64,000 nucleotides of DNA, taken from positions 62,001 through 126,000 of the forward strand of contig JADJAE010000006.1 in the NCBI GenBank assembly GCA_016704445.1, in the 5' to 3' direction. Within the stretch, counting starts at the first letter, position 1, and each line of letters begins with the position of its first letter. The translations under genes and the position numbers were made by a program. The stretch comes from Deltaproteobacteria bacterium. GTDB lineage: Bacteria > Myxococcota_A > Polyangia > Polyangiales > Ga0077539. The notes beneath the pieces were generated by a model. It was given only the letters and a program-made list of their open reading frames with translations, searched no databases and was not told where the DNA came from. Positions 46,491 through 56,645 of this stretch are shown piece after piece.

Positions 46491-47400
46491 ATGTCGAGAC
46501 GACGATCCGTCGTGATGTTGTGCGGTGCCCTGCTGGCAGGCTGCGGCGATGAGGCGATGACCGCGGGCGATGCGCAGGTGACCGATGACGCGATGATCGC
46601 GTCGCAGGATGCGATCGTCGACGATCGGGGTAGCCAGGACGCTGCGGTCGTCGATGCTGCGCTCGAAGACCGCGCGGCGCTCCCCGACGCGGCGCTCCCC
46701 GACGCGGGAGAGCGCGACGGGGCCTTGACGGACGTGGCCGTGGCGGACGATCGGCCCGCGATCGATGCGGGCGCCGATGTGCCGCGCATCGATGTCCCCG
46801 GCGTCGATGCAGGCGCGACGGACGTGCCCGCCGCGAGGGACGTCGCGGACGCGGGCGACAGCCGACCTTCCACCGACGTGCCCGCGATCGACGTGCCCCG
46901 CGATGTCCCAGCGATCGACGTGCCCGCGACGGACGTGCCCCGCGACGTGCCCGCGCGACGTGCCCCGCGATGTCCCCGCGGCGGATGTGCCCCGCGACGT
47001 GCCGGTCGATGTCTCGAGCTGCACCGGGGCGGGTCCCGTGCTCACGGTCGGGGCGCCGACCAGCGGGCAGGAGATCGAGACCTGCACCACCGGCGGATTG
47101 CCCGTCTTCTTCGACTTCACCGCCTCGGTGACGGCCTCCTCCCCGGTGCGCTCGGTGGGAGCGCGATGGCTCACCCCCGACGGCCTCGAGGCCCCTCCGC
47201 CGGCCTCGCTCTCCGCGGCTCCCTACGTCTTCCGTCGGCAGGTGGGCGGCCCCTCCGCCGGCGCGCCCGCGCTCTCGGTCTTCGGCATCCGCGGCAACTG
47301 GCGGGTGGAGTTCACCGCCGTCGACGCGTGCGGCCGCAGCACCACCGCGTCGCAGACCTTCTCGCTCATCTTCACCAGCCGACGGTGTCCCAACCCATGA
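46491..47400 (+). CDS. Lipoprotein with Asp/Val/Pro spacer and C-terminal beta domain (frameshift in repeats)
   Basis: The ATG at 46491 gives MSRRRSVVMLCGALLAGCGD, lipobox L-L-A-G-C. A spacer of about 130 residues is rich in D-V-P and I-D-V-P units (IDVPRDVPAIDVPATDVP). Near 46950 the frame changes inside a repeat of GTGCCCCGCGAC units, and the protein continues as VSSCTGAGPVLTVGAPTSGQ, FFDFTASVTASSPVRSVGAR, and an end with VEFTAVDACGRSTTASQTFS. This last part (about 130 residues) looks like an Ig-like beta sandwich with one disulfide. Repaired length is about 302. Its stop overlaps the start of the next gene (ATGA). Surface-anchored; function unknown. Confidence 0.8.
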
Positions 47401-48572
47401 ACACTTCCATCCATCGTTCGCGCTCCCGCCTCGGGTGGCCCTCCGGCCTCGCGGCCCTCTTCGCCTTCGCGATGGTGGCGTCGCTCCCGTCGGTGGCGAG
47501 CGCTCAGGGCCGGTGCTCCTGCAACAGCGGCTGCCACCAGTACCCGGGGCAGTGCGTGCAGCCCGGATCGTCAGGCTGCGAGGCCGGCTACGCGCCCTTC
47601 TGTGGAACCCGCGCCGAGTCGTGTCCCCGAGCCGGTTGGGTCTCCTGCGGCGGAACCTGCACCTGCGTGCGAGTGACGCCCATCGACGCCGGGGTGCCCG
47701 ACGCGGGCCGCGTCGACGTGCCTGTCACCATGGACGTCCCCGCCTCGATGGACCTCGGCGTCCCCACCGACGCGCCCGTCTCCGTGGACGTGCGCCCCCC
47801 GACGGACGTCCCCGCGTCGATGGATGTCCCGGTGGGCTCCGATGTCCCGGTGTCCAGGGATGTTCCTGCGGGCAGCGACATCCCGGCCTCCTTCGATGTC
47901 CGGCCGCCGCTCGATGCGCCACCGGGCACCGATGTCCCACCGGGCACCGATGTTCCGGCCCTCGATCGCCCGACGACCCCGACGGACTCCCCGGTCGTCG
48001 TCTTCGATGGGGCCACGGTCGCGGACGCTCCCCCCGGGGTCGACGCGGTCGCTCCCTCCTCGGACGCCGCGGTCTCCACGGACGGCTGCGTGTGCGAGGG
48101 CGGCGCCTGCGTCGCCGGCGTCTGCTATCGCGAGCGCTGCTCCTTCCACCCCGAGCTCGGCTTCATCTGCGCCACGGGCGGCACCTCGTGTCGCCTCTTC
48201 GATGGAAACCCCATCTGCGTGCCGATCTGCGCGGGCGTGAGCTGCGCGGAGGGGCAGTTCTGCGACGAGCGCTCGAACGGGGCCTGCGTGGCCGACCGCT
48301 GCGCCGCCATCCAGTGCCCCATCGGGACCACCTGCGTGCGCAACCAGTGCGGCCGCTGGGGCGGCGCCGACGGCGGCACCTTCATCCCCGACGACGGCGG
48401 CACCTCCGCCTCGGAGGACGGCGGCACCAGCGCTCCCCCGACCGCCACGGACGACGGCTGCGGCTGCCGGGCCGGTCAGGTCGGCGGAGCCGGCGGGGCC
48501 TGGGGCGCGCTGCTCCTGGGGCTGCTCGGCCTCAAGGGCCGACGCCGTCAGCGCTCTCGCTCGATCACGTAG
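47397..48572 (+). CDS. MYXO-CTERM surface protein with DVP spacer and Cys-rich ends
   Basis: The product has 391 residues; the ATG overlaps the previous stop. The signal peptide (to about residue 37, SVASAQG) leads into a Cys-rich piece (CSCNSGCHQYPGQCVQPGSS). Next comes a spacer of about 110 residues of D-V-P/S-M-D-V-P units, then a second Cys-rich domain (CVCEGGACVAGVCYRERC to CVRNQCG). The tail is CGCRAGQVGGAGGAWG, a hydrophobic stretch (ALLLGLLGL) and KGRRRQR, the MYXO-CTERM layout thought to be cut and lipid- or surface-anchored in myxobacteria. Its 3' end overlaps the convergent polyprenyl synthase gene by 25 bases. Confidence 0.88.
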   Translation: MNTSIHRSRSRLGWPSGLAALFAFAMVASLPSVASAQGRCSCNSGCHQYPGQCVQPGSSGCEAGYAPFCGTRAESCPRAGWVSCGGTCTCVRVTPIDAGVPDAGRVDVPVTMDVPASMDLGVPTDAPVSVDVRPPTDVPASMDVPVGSDVPVSRDVPAGSDIPASFDVRPPLDAPPGTDVPPGTDVPALDRPTTPTDSPVVVFDGATVADAPPGVDAVAPSSDAAVSTDGCVCEGGACVAGVCYRERCSFHPELGFICATGGTSCRLFDGNPICVPICAGVSCAEGQFCDERSNGACVADRCAAIQCPIGTTCVRNQCGRWGGADGGTFIPDDGGTSASEDGGTSAPPTATDDGCGCRAGQVGGAGGAWGALLLGLLGLKGRRRQRSRSIT

Positions 48573-49729
48573 TCGACCAGCGACTGCAGCACCGCTCGGT
48601 GCACGCTCGGCTTCATCCACGACCACGAGGAGAGCATCGCGCCCGCGGCGGAGGCCCGGGCCCTCGCCACCTCGCGGGCGTAGCCCAGGCTGCCGTGGCG
48701 GTCGATCTGGGAGAGCAGCCACTCGACGTCGTCGCGGGTCTTGGTGCGGGTGACGTCCTCCAGCAGGGCGTCGAGCCTCCGCCTCGCCGTCGCGTCGAGG
48801 TGGCCCTCCTCGGCGAGCGCGGGGACGATCCGACGCAGCCGCCCGGCGAGGTCGTCGCGCGCCGGGTCGACGGTGTCGGGCCTCGGGCGGTCGAGGATCT
48901 CCAGGGCCCGCTCCCGCTCGGCGGCGCCCATGGAGCGCAGGGCGTGCAGCAGGATGAGCGTGTGCTTGCCCTCCCAGAGGTCGCCCGCGATCTCCTTGCC
49001 GTAGTCCGCCTCGCGCCCCTGGAGGTTGAGCACGTCGTCTTGAATCTGGAACGCCGCCCCGAGCGCGCCCGCGAAGGCATGGAGCGCGGTGAGCACCTCC
49101 GCGGAGGCTCCTGCGACGATGGCCCCGATGCGCACCGGGGCGATGAAGCTGTACCAGCCGGTCTTCTGGTCGACCATGGCGAGGTAGTCGTCGTCGGTGA
49201 GGTCCCAGCGGGCGTGGCGCACCCAGTCGAGCTCGACGGCCTGGCCCTCGGCGGACTCGCGCGCCATCACCGCGACGGTCTCGAGGATGCGAAGCGCGCG
49301 GCCCATGTCGAGCCGGTGCATGTTGTCGAGCAGCGGCTGCAGCGCGAGCGCGAGCATGGCGTCGCCGACGTTCACCGCGATGGGGACTCCGTGCAGGCGC
49401 TGCAGCGTGAGGGCGTCGCGGCGCTTCTCCGAGCGGTCCTCCACGTCGTCGTGGATGAGGAAGGCGTTGTGGTAGAGCTCGAGCACGGCGGCGCTGGGGA
49501 GCGCGCCCTCGAGCGACCCTCCGAGGGCCCGGCACGCGGCGACGCAGAGGGCGGGGCGCAGGCCCTTGGCGTCGCGCATGGGGTAGTCGAGCATCAGGTC
49601 GTAGAGCACCCGCGAGGCGCGCGAGCCCTGCGGCACCATCGCGCGGATCTCGTCGAGCACCATCGCCCTGCACTCCGCGAGGTACTTCGCGAGGTCTACC
49701 CCCTCGGCGTCGCGCTGCACCGCGCTCAC
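48548..49729 (-). CDS. Polyprenyl (isoprenyl diphosphate) synthase
   Basis: The product has 393 residues; the start is the GTG at 49729, coupled to the HAD gene stop by a GTGA overlap. The first Asp-rich motif is FLIHDDVEDRS (DDVED, 94-98); the second is FQIQDDVLN (Asp231/232, last position Asn instead of Asp). KGLRPALC at about 55-62 and the KTG of DQKTGWYSF (about 188-194) also fit. It condenses isopentenyl diphosphate with allylic diphosphates; product length cannot be told. The C-terminal 90 residues after GKHTLILLHAL are longer than in short-chain synthases. Pairing with a HAD phosphatase gene may mean a shared step, e.g. removal of diphosphate, but this is a guess. Confidence 0.92.
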   Translation of the reverse strand: MSAVQRDAEGVDLAKYLAECRAMVLDEIRAMVPQGSRASRVLYDLMLDYPMRDAKGLRPALCVAACRALGGSLEGALPSAAVLELYHNAFLIHDDVEDRSEKRRDALTLQRLHGVPIAVNVGDAMLALALQPLLDNMHRLDMGRALRILETVAVMARESAEGQAVELDWVRHARWDLTDDDYLAMVDQKTGWYSFIAPVRIGAIVAGASAEVLTALHAFAGALGAAFQIQDDVLNLQGREADYGKEIAGDLWEGKHTLILLHALRSMGAAERERALEILDRPRPDTVDPARDDLAGRLRRIVPALAEEGHLDATARRRLDALLEDVTRTKTRDDVEWLLSQIDRHGSLGYAREVARARASAAGAMLSSWSWMKPSVHRAVLQSLVDYVIERER

Positions 49730-50394
49730 GCGTCGTTGAACAGCGGGATCAGGTCTTCGAGGTCTTCGAGCACGTGGTCGGGCCTGGCCCGGATGAGCTC
49801 CTCGCGCCGCCCGTGGCCCCAGGTGGCGGCGGCGGTGCGCACGCCCGCGGCCTTGCCGGCGAGCACGTCGCGCAGGGTGTCGCCGACGAGCAGGCAGCGG
49901 TCCGCCGGAGTCTCCGAGCGGCGCAGCAGGGCGTTGACCAGGTCGGGCGCGGGCTTCGGGGGAATGGCAGTGCCGGAGGTGCCCTCGATGGCGCGGAAGT
50001 GCTGCTCGATGCCGAGGTGCTGGCAGACCGCGCGCGCGGTGGCGCTGCGCTTGGCGGTGGCGACCGCGAGCCACGGCGTCGGGCGCAGCAGCGAGAGGGC
50101 CTCGAGGGTCTCGCGCACGCCGGGGTAGAGCCGGGTGTTCTGGTGCCCGAGGGTCTCGTAGCGGGCGCGGTACGCGAGGGCGAAGCGGTCGAACTGGGCG
50201 CTGGTGCTGTCGGGCGCCGCGAGCGCGAAGATGGCCTCGAGGGGCGAGCCGTCGACCAGGCGGTGGATCGGGTGCTCGGTGTGGATGCCTACGTCCGCGA
50301 AGGCGAACTCCAGGGCCAGGGTGATGTCCTGCGCGGAGTCCGCGAGGGTGCCGTCGAGGTCGAAGAAGACGGCGGCGAATCGGGGGGCGCGCAT
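49726..50394 (-). CDS. HAD-family phosphatase, phosphoglycolate phosphatase-like
   Basis: The product has 222 residues, starting MRAPRFAAVFFDLDGTLADS. The nucleophile motif DLDGTLADS is at 12-20, the helical cap spans about 20-85, motif II is ATAK at about 112, motif III is the Lys of GTAIPPKPAPD, and motif IV is LLVGDTLRDVLAGKAAGVRT (about 168-187). It is typical of the Gph/beta-phosphoglucomutase-like HAD group. The GTGA overlap shows co-translation with the polyprenyl synthase gene downstream. The substrate is unknown; a housekeeping role is as likely as one in isoprenoid metabolism. Confidence 0.9.
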   Translation of the reverse strand: MRAPRFAAVFFDLDGTLADSAQDITLALEFAFADVGIHTEHPIHRLVDGSPLEAIFALAAPDSTSAQFDRFALAYRARYETLGHQNTRLYPGVRETLEALSLLRPTPWLAVATAKRSATARAVCQHLGIEQHFRAIEGTSGTAIPPKPAPDLVNALLRRSETPADRCLLVGDTLRDVLAGKAAGVRTAAATWGHGRREELIRARPDHVLEDLEDLIPLFNDA

Positions 50395-50514
50395 CGGGGA
50401 GGCCGCGGAGGATGCAGCCAGAGGGGGCCGATGGGCACGGCGGAGCGGCGGCGCGCCATGACCGCCGTCCGTCGATACCTCGCGTCGCGAGCGCCCCCGC
50501 TGATAGCCTGGGCG

Positions 50515-53051
50515 ATGATGAACACTCGAATCAACCGATGGTCCCTGGTGCTCTGGGCCACCGCGCTGGGCGCGGCGCTCGCGGGCTGTAGCGACGGCCA
50601 GAGCGTCGTGGGAGGCCCGGCCGACGCCGCCGTCGCCAACGACCTCCGCCGCGACGTCGCCGGGACGTCCCGGTCGACCCGGCGCCTGATGGACACCGCT
50701 GCTCGCCGGACGCCCCAGTGGACGCCCCGATGGACACCCCCGCGGACATGGGTCCGCCGCGCTGCACGAGCGCCGCCGACTGCATGACCAACCCCGGGCG
50801 CGGGGCCTGCGACACCGCCACCGGCATGTGCGTGCAGTGCGTCGCCTCGAGCGACACCTGCCCCGCCACGGAGCACTGCAACGGCGCCACCAACACCTGC
50901 GAGCCGGGCTGCCGCGGCGACGAGGGCTGCGCGCCCACCGGCGGGCCCACCGACGGCGGCGCCGCCCCGCAGAACCGCTGCGACACCGTCAACCACACCT
51001 GCGTGCAGTGCGTCGTCAACGAGCACTGCCCCTCCGGAACCCTCTGTGTAGGCAGCGTCTGCGTGATGGGCTGCACCCCCGAGCGCGGGTGCCCGTCGGG
51101 CCAGTCGTGCTGCTCCGGCGCCTGCGTCGACGGTCAGACCAACCTCGCCCACTGCGGCCGCTGCGACAACCGCTGCTCGGTGGCCAACGCGATGCCCCTC
51201 TGCCTCAACGGCACCTGCGGCGTCGGCGCCTGCAACGCCCCCTTCGGCGACTGCGACTCCAGCGGCGCCAACGGCTGCGAGACCAACACCCAGACCGACC
51301 TGGCCCACTGCGGCGCCTGCAACCGCGCGTGCCCGGCGCGCGCCAACGCCACCACCACCTGCGCCTCCGGCACCTGCGGCTTCACCTGCACGCCAGGCTT
51401 CTCGGACTGCGACGGCGACGCCAGCAACGGCTGCGAGGTGAACACTGCGACCAGCACCACGAGCTGCGGCGCCTGCGGGGCGTGCAATCCCCCCAACGGC
51501 ACCGCGAGCTGCGCGGCCGGGGTGTGCGCCGTCGCGGCCTGCGACGAGGGCTTCGGCGACTGCAACGGCAACCCCACGGACGGCTGCGAGACCAACGTCC
51601 GCACCTCCACCACCCACTGCGGCCGCTGCATGAACGAGTGCCCCGCGCGGCCCAACGGCTTCCCGGGCTGCGTGGCCGGGGCCTGCGTGATCTCCTGCGT
51701 GGCGGGATTCGCCGACTGCAACGCCGTCTCCTCTGACGGCTGCGAGGTCGACACCCGCACCACCACCAGCAACTGCGGATCGTGCGGCCGCGAGTGCACC
51801 GCCGTCGGAGGCACCGCGAGCTGCGTGTCGTCGGTGTGCCGCGTGGCGGGCTGCGACGCGGGCCGCGGCGACTGCGACGGCAGCGCGGGCAACGGCTGCG
51901 AGGTGGACGTCACCAGCGCCGTCGCCCACTGCGGCGGCTGCGGGATGGCGTGCGCCGCGAGGGCCAACGCGAGCTCGACCTGCGCGTCGGGCGCCTGCGG
52001 CATCGCCTGCAACGCGGGCTTCGGGGACTGCGACCGGGCCATCGAGAACGGCTGCGAGGTCAGCACCACCAGCACGGTCACGCACTGCGGCGCCTGCGGC
52101 CGGATGTGCGCCCTCGCCAACGCCACGGCGGGATGCGCGGCGAGCGCGTGCACCGTCGCGACCTGCAACGCGGGCTTCGGCGACTGCGACGGCGCGGCCG
52201 CCAACGGCTGCGAGGTCGACGTGCGCAGCAGCGCCGCCCACTGCGGCACCTGCGGCCGCGCGTGCACCTACGCCAACGCCGCGGGCGTGTGCCGCGGCGG
52301 CGCGTGCTCGATGGGCACCTGCAACGCGGGCTTCTCGGACTGCGACTACAACCCGGCCAACGGGTGCGAGACCGCGGGGGCGTGCGTGTACGCGAGCTGC
52401 AACGCGATCCCGAGGGCGGCGCCGACGGGGGTCTACACGCTCAGCGCGGGCGGAACCAACTGGCGCGCCTACTGCGACATGACCAGCGACGGCGGCGGCT
52501 GGACGCTGGTGATGAAGGTCCCCGGGCGCGATCCGGGCTTCGTGTACAGCTCCGCGATCTGGACGAGCACCTCGGTCCTCAACGAGGCCTCGACGGACCT
52601 CTCGACGACGCCCGCGAAGTTCCGCGGCTTCTTCACGCTGCCCTTCCAGCAGCTCCGGGTGGGCATGGTCGACGGCTCGCCGCGCTACCTCGTGGTGCCC
52701 GTGTCGAGCAGCAACGTCGGCCCGCTCAACGCCATCTTCGCCGGCCCGGCGCGCGCCACCTCCCTGGGCCGCAACGCCTGGCGCACCCTGGTGGGATCTC
52801 CCTCGCTGCAGCCCTTCTGCAACGCCGAGGGCTTCAACATGGTGAGCGGCGGCGACTACCAGGCCGTGCGCCTCGGCATCCTCACCAACCAGGAGAACGA
52901 CTGCGGCACCGCGGACTCCCGCCTGGGCTTCGGCGGCCAGTTCAACCGCTGCGGCGCGGGGGGCGACGTCTCCTGCGGCAACATCTCGACCTGCGGCGGC
53001 GACGCGGGCGACCGGGACAACGCCTTCTTCGGCTACCTCTTCGTCCGCTGA
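50515..53051 (+). CDS. Cys-rich repeat lipoprotein with fibrinogen-like C-terminal domain (frameshift near 50660)
   Basis: The ATG at 50515 gives MMNTRINRWSLVLWATALGA, then LAGC as lipobox. The first frame continues to about 50660, where one G seems missing in a G run (GTCGCCGGGACGTC). The second frame then reads VPVDPAPDGHRCSPDAPVDA and stays open to 53051; repaired length is about 845. The body has about twelve units of GFxDCDG..NGCE....HCGxCgxxC, each with six or more Cys, the disulfide-repeat type of myxobacterial surface proteins. The last 230 residues are fibrinogen C-terminal-like: YCDMTSDGGGWTLVMKVPGR, LRFGFGGQFNRCG-type end. Such domains bind glycans or proteins. MITE B lies 30 bases after the stop. 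Confidence 0.87.
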
Positions 53052-53081
53052 GACGCTCTCTCTCTCCCCTCCGCGCCGCGG

Positions 53082-53427
53082 CTGATGGTTGACCTCATCT
53101 TCGCCGATGCGAAAGGGGCTCAACCCGCTGGATCGCTGGGGTTCCGCGCGATGGCGCGTCACCCCAGGCAATAACACGATGGCCGCCCCGGGCACCGCCC
53201 GGGGCTCCGGTCGGCCGTCGCTGGGCTCACATCACCCAGCGCCCTGCGATCCCGAAGAAGGACGTCGAAGGTCGTCGCTCCGTCCTGGGCAAGCGATGTC
53301 CGACCGGAGCCCGGGCAGCCCGGGGCGGCCATCGTTATTGCCTGGGGTGACGCGCCATCGCGCGGAACCCCAGCGATCCAGCGGGTTGCGACACTTTCCC
53401 GCCGCCCGAGATGAGGTCAACCATCAG
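53082..53427. mobile_element. MITE-like element B with 9-bp target duplication
   Basis: A 346-bp element whose ends are the same CTGATGGTTGACCTCATCT as in element A, inverted at both ends. It is flanked by the perfect direct repeat GCGCCGCGG (53073-53081 and 53428-53436). Inside, long arms of about 140 bases pair with few mismatches (both carry AACCCGCTGGATCGCTGGGG and ATGGCCGCCCCGGGC). The interior is unrelated to that of element A. It has no coding capacity. It lies between the converging genes ending at 53051 and 53457. Confidence 0.87.
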
Positions 53428-53456
53428 GCGCCGCGGAGGGGGAGGGGAAACCCCCC

Positions 53457-55806
53457 CTACAGCCCCGGCACCACGAACGGGACCCCGTGGTTCACCGTGG
53501 CGCCGTCGCCGATCTGGCCGAAGCCGTTGCCGCCCCAGCAGCGCACCGCGCGGTCTTCGGTGCGGGCGCAGGTGTGCACCTCGCCCGCGCTCACGGACAC
53601 CGCGCCGGTGACGCTCGCCGGGATGGGCGCGGGCCGGTCGATGGCGGTTCCGTCGGCGAGCTGGCCGAAGGCGTTGCTGCCCCAGCAGCGCAGCGTGTGG
53701 TCGACCAGTCTGGCGCAGCCGTGGAAGGCCCCGAGGCCCAGGTCGAGGGCCCCCGCGAGGCCGATCACCGCCACCGGCGTGGTGCGGCTCATGCGCGTCC
53801 CGTCGCCGAGCTGGCCCGTGTCGTTGCGCCCCCAGCAGCGCACCGATCCGTCGTCGAGGCGGGCGCAGCTACGGTAGGGGCCGAGCGCCAGCGCCGCGGC
53901 GCCTCGCAGGCCCGCCACGACGGCGGGGCGGTAGTGGGTCTCCGCGTAGCCGTCGCCCACCTGTCCGAAGTTGCTCGCGCCCCAGCAGCGCACCGTGGTG
54001 TCGGCGAGCCTGGCGCAGGTGTGCAGGTTGCCCGCCTCGACCTCCTCCACCCCCGCAAGGGCCGGGACCGCCCCCGCGAAGGGGCGCGAGGTGGCCGTCC
54101 CGTCGCCGAGCTGGCCGTGGGTGTTGTCTCCCCAACAACGGAGCGTGTGGTCGCCCAGCCTGGCGCAGGTGTGGCCCTCGCCGAGCGCGAGCTGCACCAC
54201 CCCCGTGATGCCCGACACCGCCACCGGGACGCCGCTGTTGCGGCGGGTGTTGTTCCCCAGCTGGCCGGAGCTGTTGAGGCCCCAGCAGCGGACGGTGCCG
54301 TCGTCGCGGCGGGCGCAGGAGTGGGCGTGGCCGACCACCACCTCGACGACGCGGTCGAGGCCGACCACGGTGACGGGCGTGGGGCGGTGGGTGAGGGTGC
54401 CGTCGCCGAGCTGTCCGAACTGGTTCCAGCCCCAGCAGCGGACGGTGCCGTTGGAGGCGCGGGCGCAGGTGTGCGCGAAGCCCGCGGAGACCGTCGAGAC
54501 CGGGGGGCTGAGCTCCATCGCCGCGACCCGTCGCACCGCGGGGACGTCCGCAGCGCGAGGAGGCAGGAAGGCCCGGGCGTCGGCCGGGAGCCCGGCGTCC
54601 GAGGGGTGCTCGTCGCGGTAGTGGGAGAGCGCGAACCACCCTCCCACCAGGATGGTTCCGCCGAGCAGCAGCCCGACCACCGCGGCGCCGAGCAGCGAGG
54701 GGCGCGGAGGCTCCGGGGCCATGGGCGGCGGGTACGGCGTGCCCTGCGACGAATACATCGGGTGGTATGGCGGCGGCGGGGCGGAGCCCTGCATCGAGGG
54801 CGAGGGCCACGGGGGCGCGCCGGTGACGACGAGGGGCATGGCCACGGTGGGCGGGACGGCCGAGCGGCGCGGGTTGTCGACGGTGGAGAACGCGGCGGTG
54901 GGCTGCGGCCCGAGGAGCACCGGGATGAGCCCCCCGAGGGCCTCGGTGGCGTCGCGGAAGCGGTGCTGCGGGTCGCGCGCGACGCAGCGGGCGAACCAGG
55001 CGTCGAAGCCCGGCGGGGAGCGAGGCGCCGAACTCCCGGGCGCGCTCGCTGGCGGGGTCGATGGGCTCGGCGAAGAGCTCGCGGAGCACCCGCTCGACGG
55101 GCGCCTCGGGCATGTTTCCGCTGCGCCAGTACGAGCGCCCGGTGAGCAGCTTGAAGGCCAGCAGCCCCATGGACCAGACGTCCGCCGAGGGGGTGACCTC
55201 GCCGCGCTGGGCCTGCTCCGGGGCCATCCAGAGGGGCGTTCCGACGGCGGAGGTCTGGCGCAACGGCGCGCCCTGCTCGGAGGACTCGTCGAGGGCCTTG
55301 GCGATGCCGAAGTCGAGGAGCTTCACCGTGAAGGGCACGCCCTCGCGCCGGGCGACGCACAGGAAGACGTTGTCGGGCTTCAGGTCGCGGTGCACGAGGC
55401 CCGCGCGGTGCGCCGCGGAGAGCGCGTGCCCGAGCTGGCGGAAGACCTCCAGCACCTCCGCGGGGGGGAGGGCTCCGCGGCGCTTCAGGGTGTGGCTGAG
55501 GTCCTCTCCGCGGAGGTGCTCCATGACGATCCACGGGACGCCCTCGTCGTCGAAGCCTGCGGCGAGCACCTGCACCACGTGGTCGCTGTCGATGCGGGCG
55601 CTGGCGCGGGCCTCCTGGAGGAAGCGCTCCCTGCCCCGCGGGTCTCGGAGCAGCCGGGCGTGCATGACCTTGAGCACCCGGTCGGCGCCGGTGGAGAGCT
55701 GGGTCACGCGGTAGAGGGTGCCCATGCCTCCGCGGGCGATCTGCTCCTCGACGCGGTAGTCCGTCGCCACGACGGTGCCGGGGGCGAGCGGTAGGGCAAG
55801 GCTCAT
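53457..55806 (-). CDS. Ser/Thr protein kinase fused to RCC1 repeats (frameshift near 55020)
   Basis: Starts at 55806 (MSLALPLAPGTVVATDYRVE). The kinase domain (about 17-290) has ARGGMGTLY, Lys46 in VLKVMH, HRDLKPDN with Asp141, DFGIAK at 166 and GTPLWMAPEQAQ. Near 55020 the frame changes in CTCGCTCCCCGCCGGG; the protein goes on as PPGFDAWFARCVARDPQHRF, completing the kinase. A linker and a membrane helix (LLGAAVVGLLLGGTILVGGW) lead to seven RCC1-type repeats outside, each with CAR...VRCWG.N..GQLGDGT. Repaired length is about 782. RCC1 propellers on a kinase suggest an external sensor or adhesion domain controlling the kinase. Such fusions occur in myxobacteria. Confidence 0.9.
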
Positions 55807-55854
55807 CGGCCGCGGATGCTACAGCGGCTTGCAGCGTGTAGGGTGAACTCGACG

Positions 55855-56439
55855 ATGGCTGACGAGCACGACGCGGGCGCCGACCTGCATGGGATCACCG
55901 ACGCGCTCCAGCGCGCCATCGACCGGGACGAGAACGTCCAGATCGTCCGTGACGCGGGCACCCACCCCACCTGGAACGGCTTTCCCCTCGCGCTCGGCGA
56001 CGAGCTGCTGCTGGTGCGCTCGCTCCACGAGTTCGCGGTCAACGGCTTCGCGGTGCTGCGCCTGAGGGACGTCACCGCGGTGCACTCGACGGACGCCGAG
56101 CGCTTCTTCGAGCGGGTGCTGCGCGCCGAGGGGGCGCTGGACGAGGCCCCTTCGGTGAAGGCGATACCGCTGCGCTCGTGGCGCTCGGTGCTGGAGGCGG
56201 TGCGGCTGCACTACCGCTACGCGATCATCGAGTGCGAGCGCCCCGACGGAGCGGACTTCTTCCTGGGCGAGCTCGCGGGCGTCGAGGGCGACGAGGCGAC
56301 GCTCCACTACATCCAGGTCAATGGGATGCGGGAGAGCGGGCTCACCCGGGTGCCCCTCGACGACATCACCCTGGTGCGCTTCGACGAGCGCTACGTGAAC
56401 CTCTTCGGCCGCTACGCCCTCGGCGAGGACCATCACTGA
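55855..56439 (+). CDS. Hypothetical protein
   Basis: The product has 194 residues, starting MADEHDAGADLHGITDALQR, divergent from the kinase-RCC1 gene by 48 bases. It is soluble, beta-rich and acidic, with GDELLLVRSLHEFAVNGFAV (about 46-65), AVRLHYRYAIIECERPDGAD (about 122-141) and LTRVPLDDITLVRFDERYVN near the end. The two halves may be repeats of one small SH3- or Sm-like barrel, since both pair an exposed strand set with a V-x-L-R-F/D-V ending. No family recognised. Its stop codon lies at the edge of the inverted repeat at 56439-56563. Confidence 0.75.
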   Translation: MADEHDAGADLHGITDALQRAIDRDENVQIVRDAGTHPTWNGFPLALGDELLLVRSLHEFAVNGFAVLRLRDVTAVHSTDAERFFERVLRAEGALDEAPSVKAIPLRSWRSVLEAVRLHYRYAIIECERPDGADFFLGELAGVEGDEATLHYIQVNGMRESGLTRVPLDDITLVRFDERYVNLFGRYALGEDHH

Positions 56440-56563
56440 GAAGGTCAGCATGAACCTGCTGCGCCCCCCGATGCAGCGGTCGGCCGCGCTCGAAATACCC
56501 CGCGTATGTCTCGCGCGGCCTCCCTCGCCTCGGGGTGCTCGCGACGGTTCATGCTGACCTTCT
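56439..56563. repeat. Perfect 18-bp inverted repeat 89 bp apart, with a nested palindrome
   Basis: AGAAGGTCAGCATGAACC at 56439-56456 is repeated inverted at 56546-56563. Between them, GGCCGCGC and GCGCGGCC form a second hairpin around an A/T-rich piece (GAAATACCCCGCGTATG). The left arm touches the stop codon of the gene ending at 56439. It could be a small element like those at 22652 and 53082 or a structured terminator region. No flanking duplication was found. Confidence 0.75.
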
Positions 56564-56645
56564 GAGGGCCCCTGTACGATGTCACGCCTGCTGCTCAAGC
56601 GTCGGTCACGTCCCGATCGCGGCGCCGTCATCGCGAGGTCACGCC

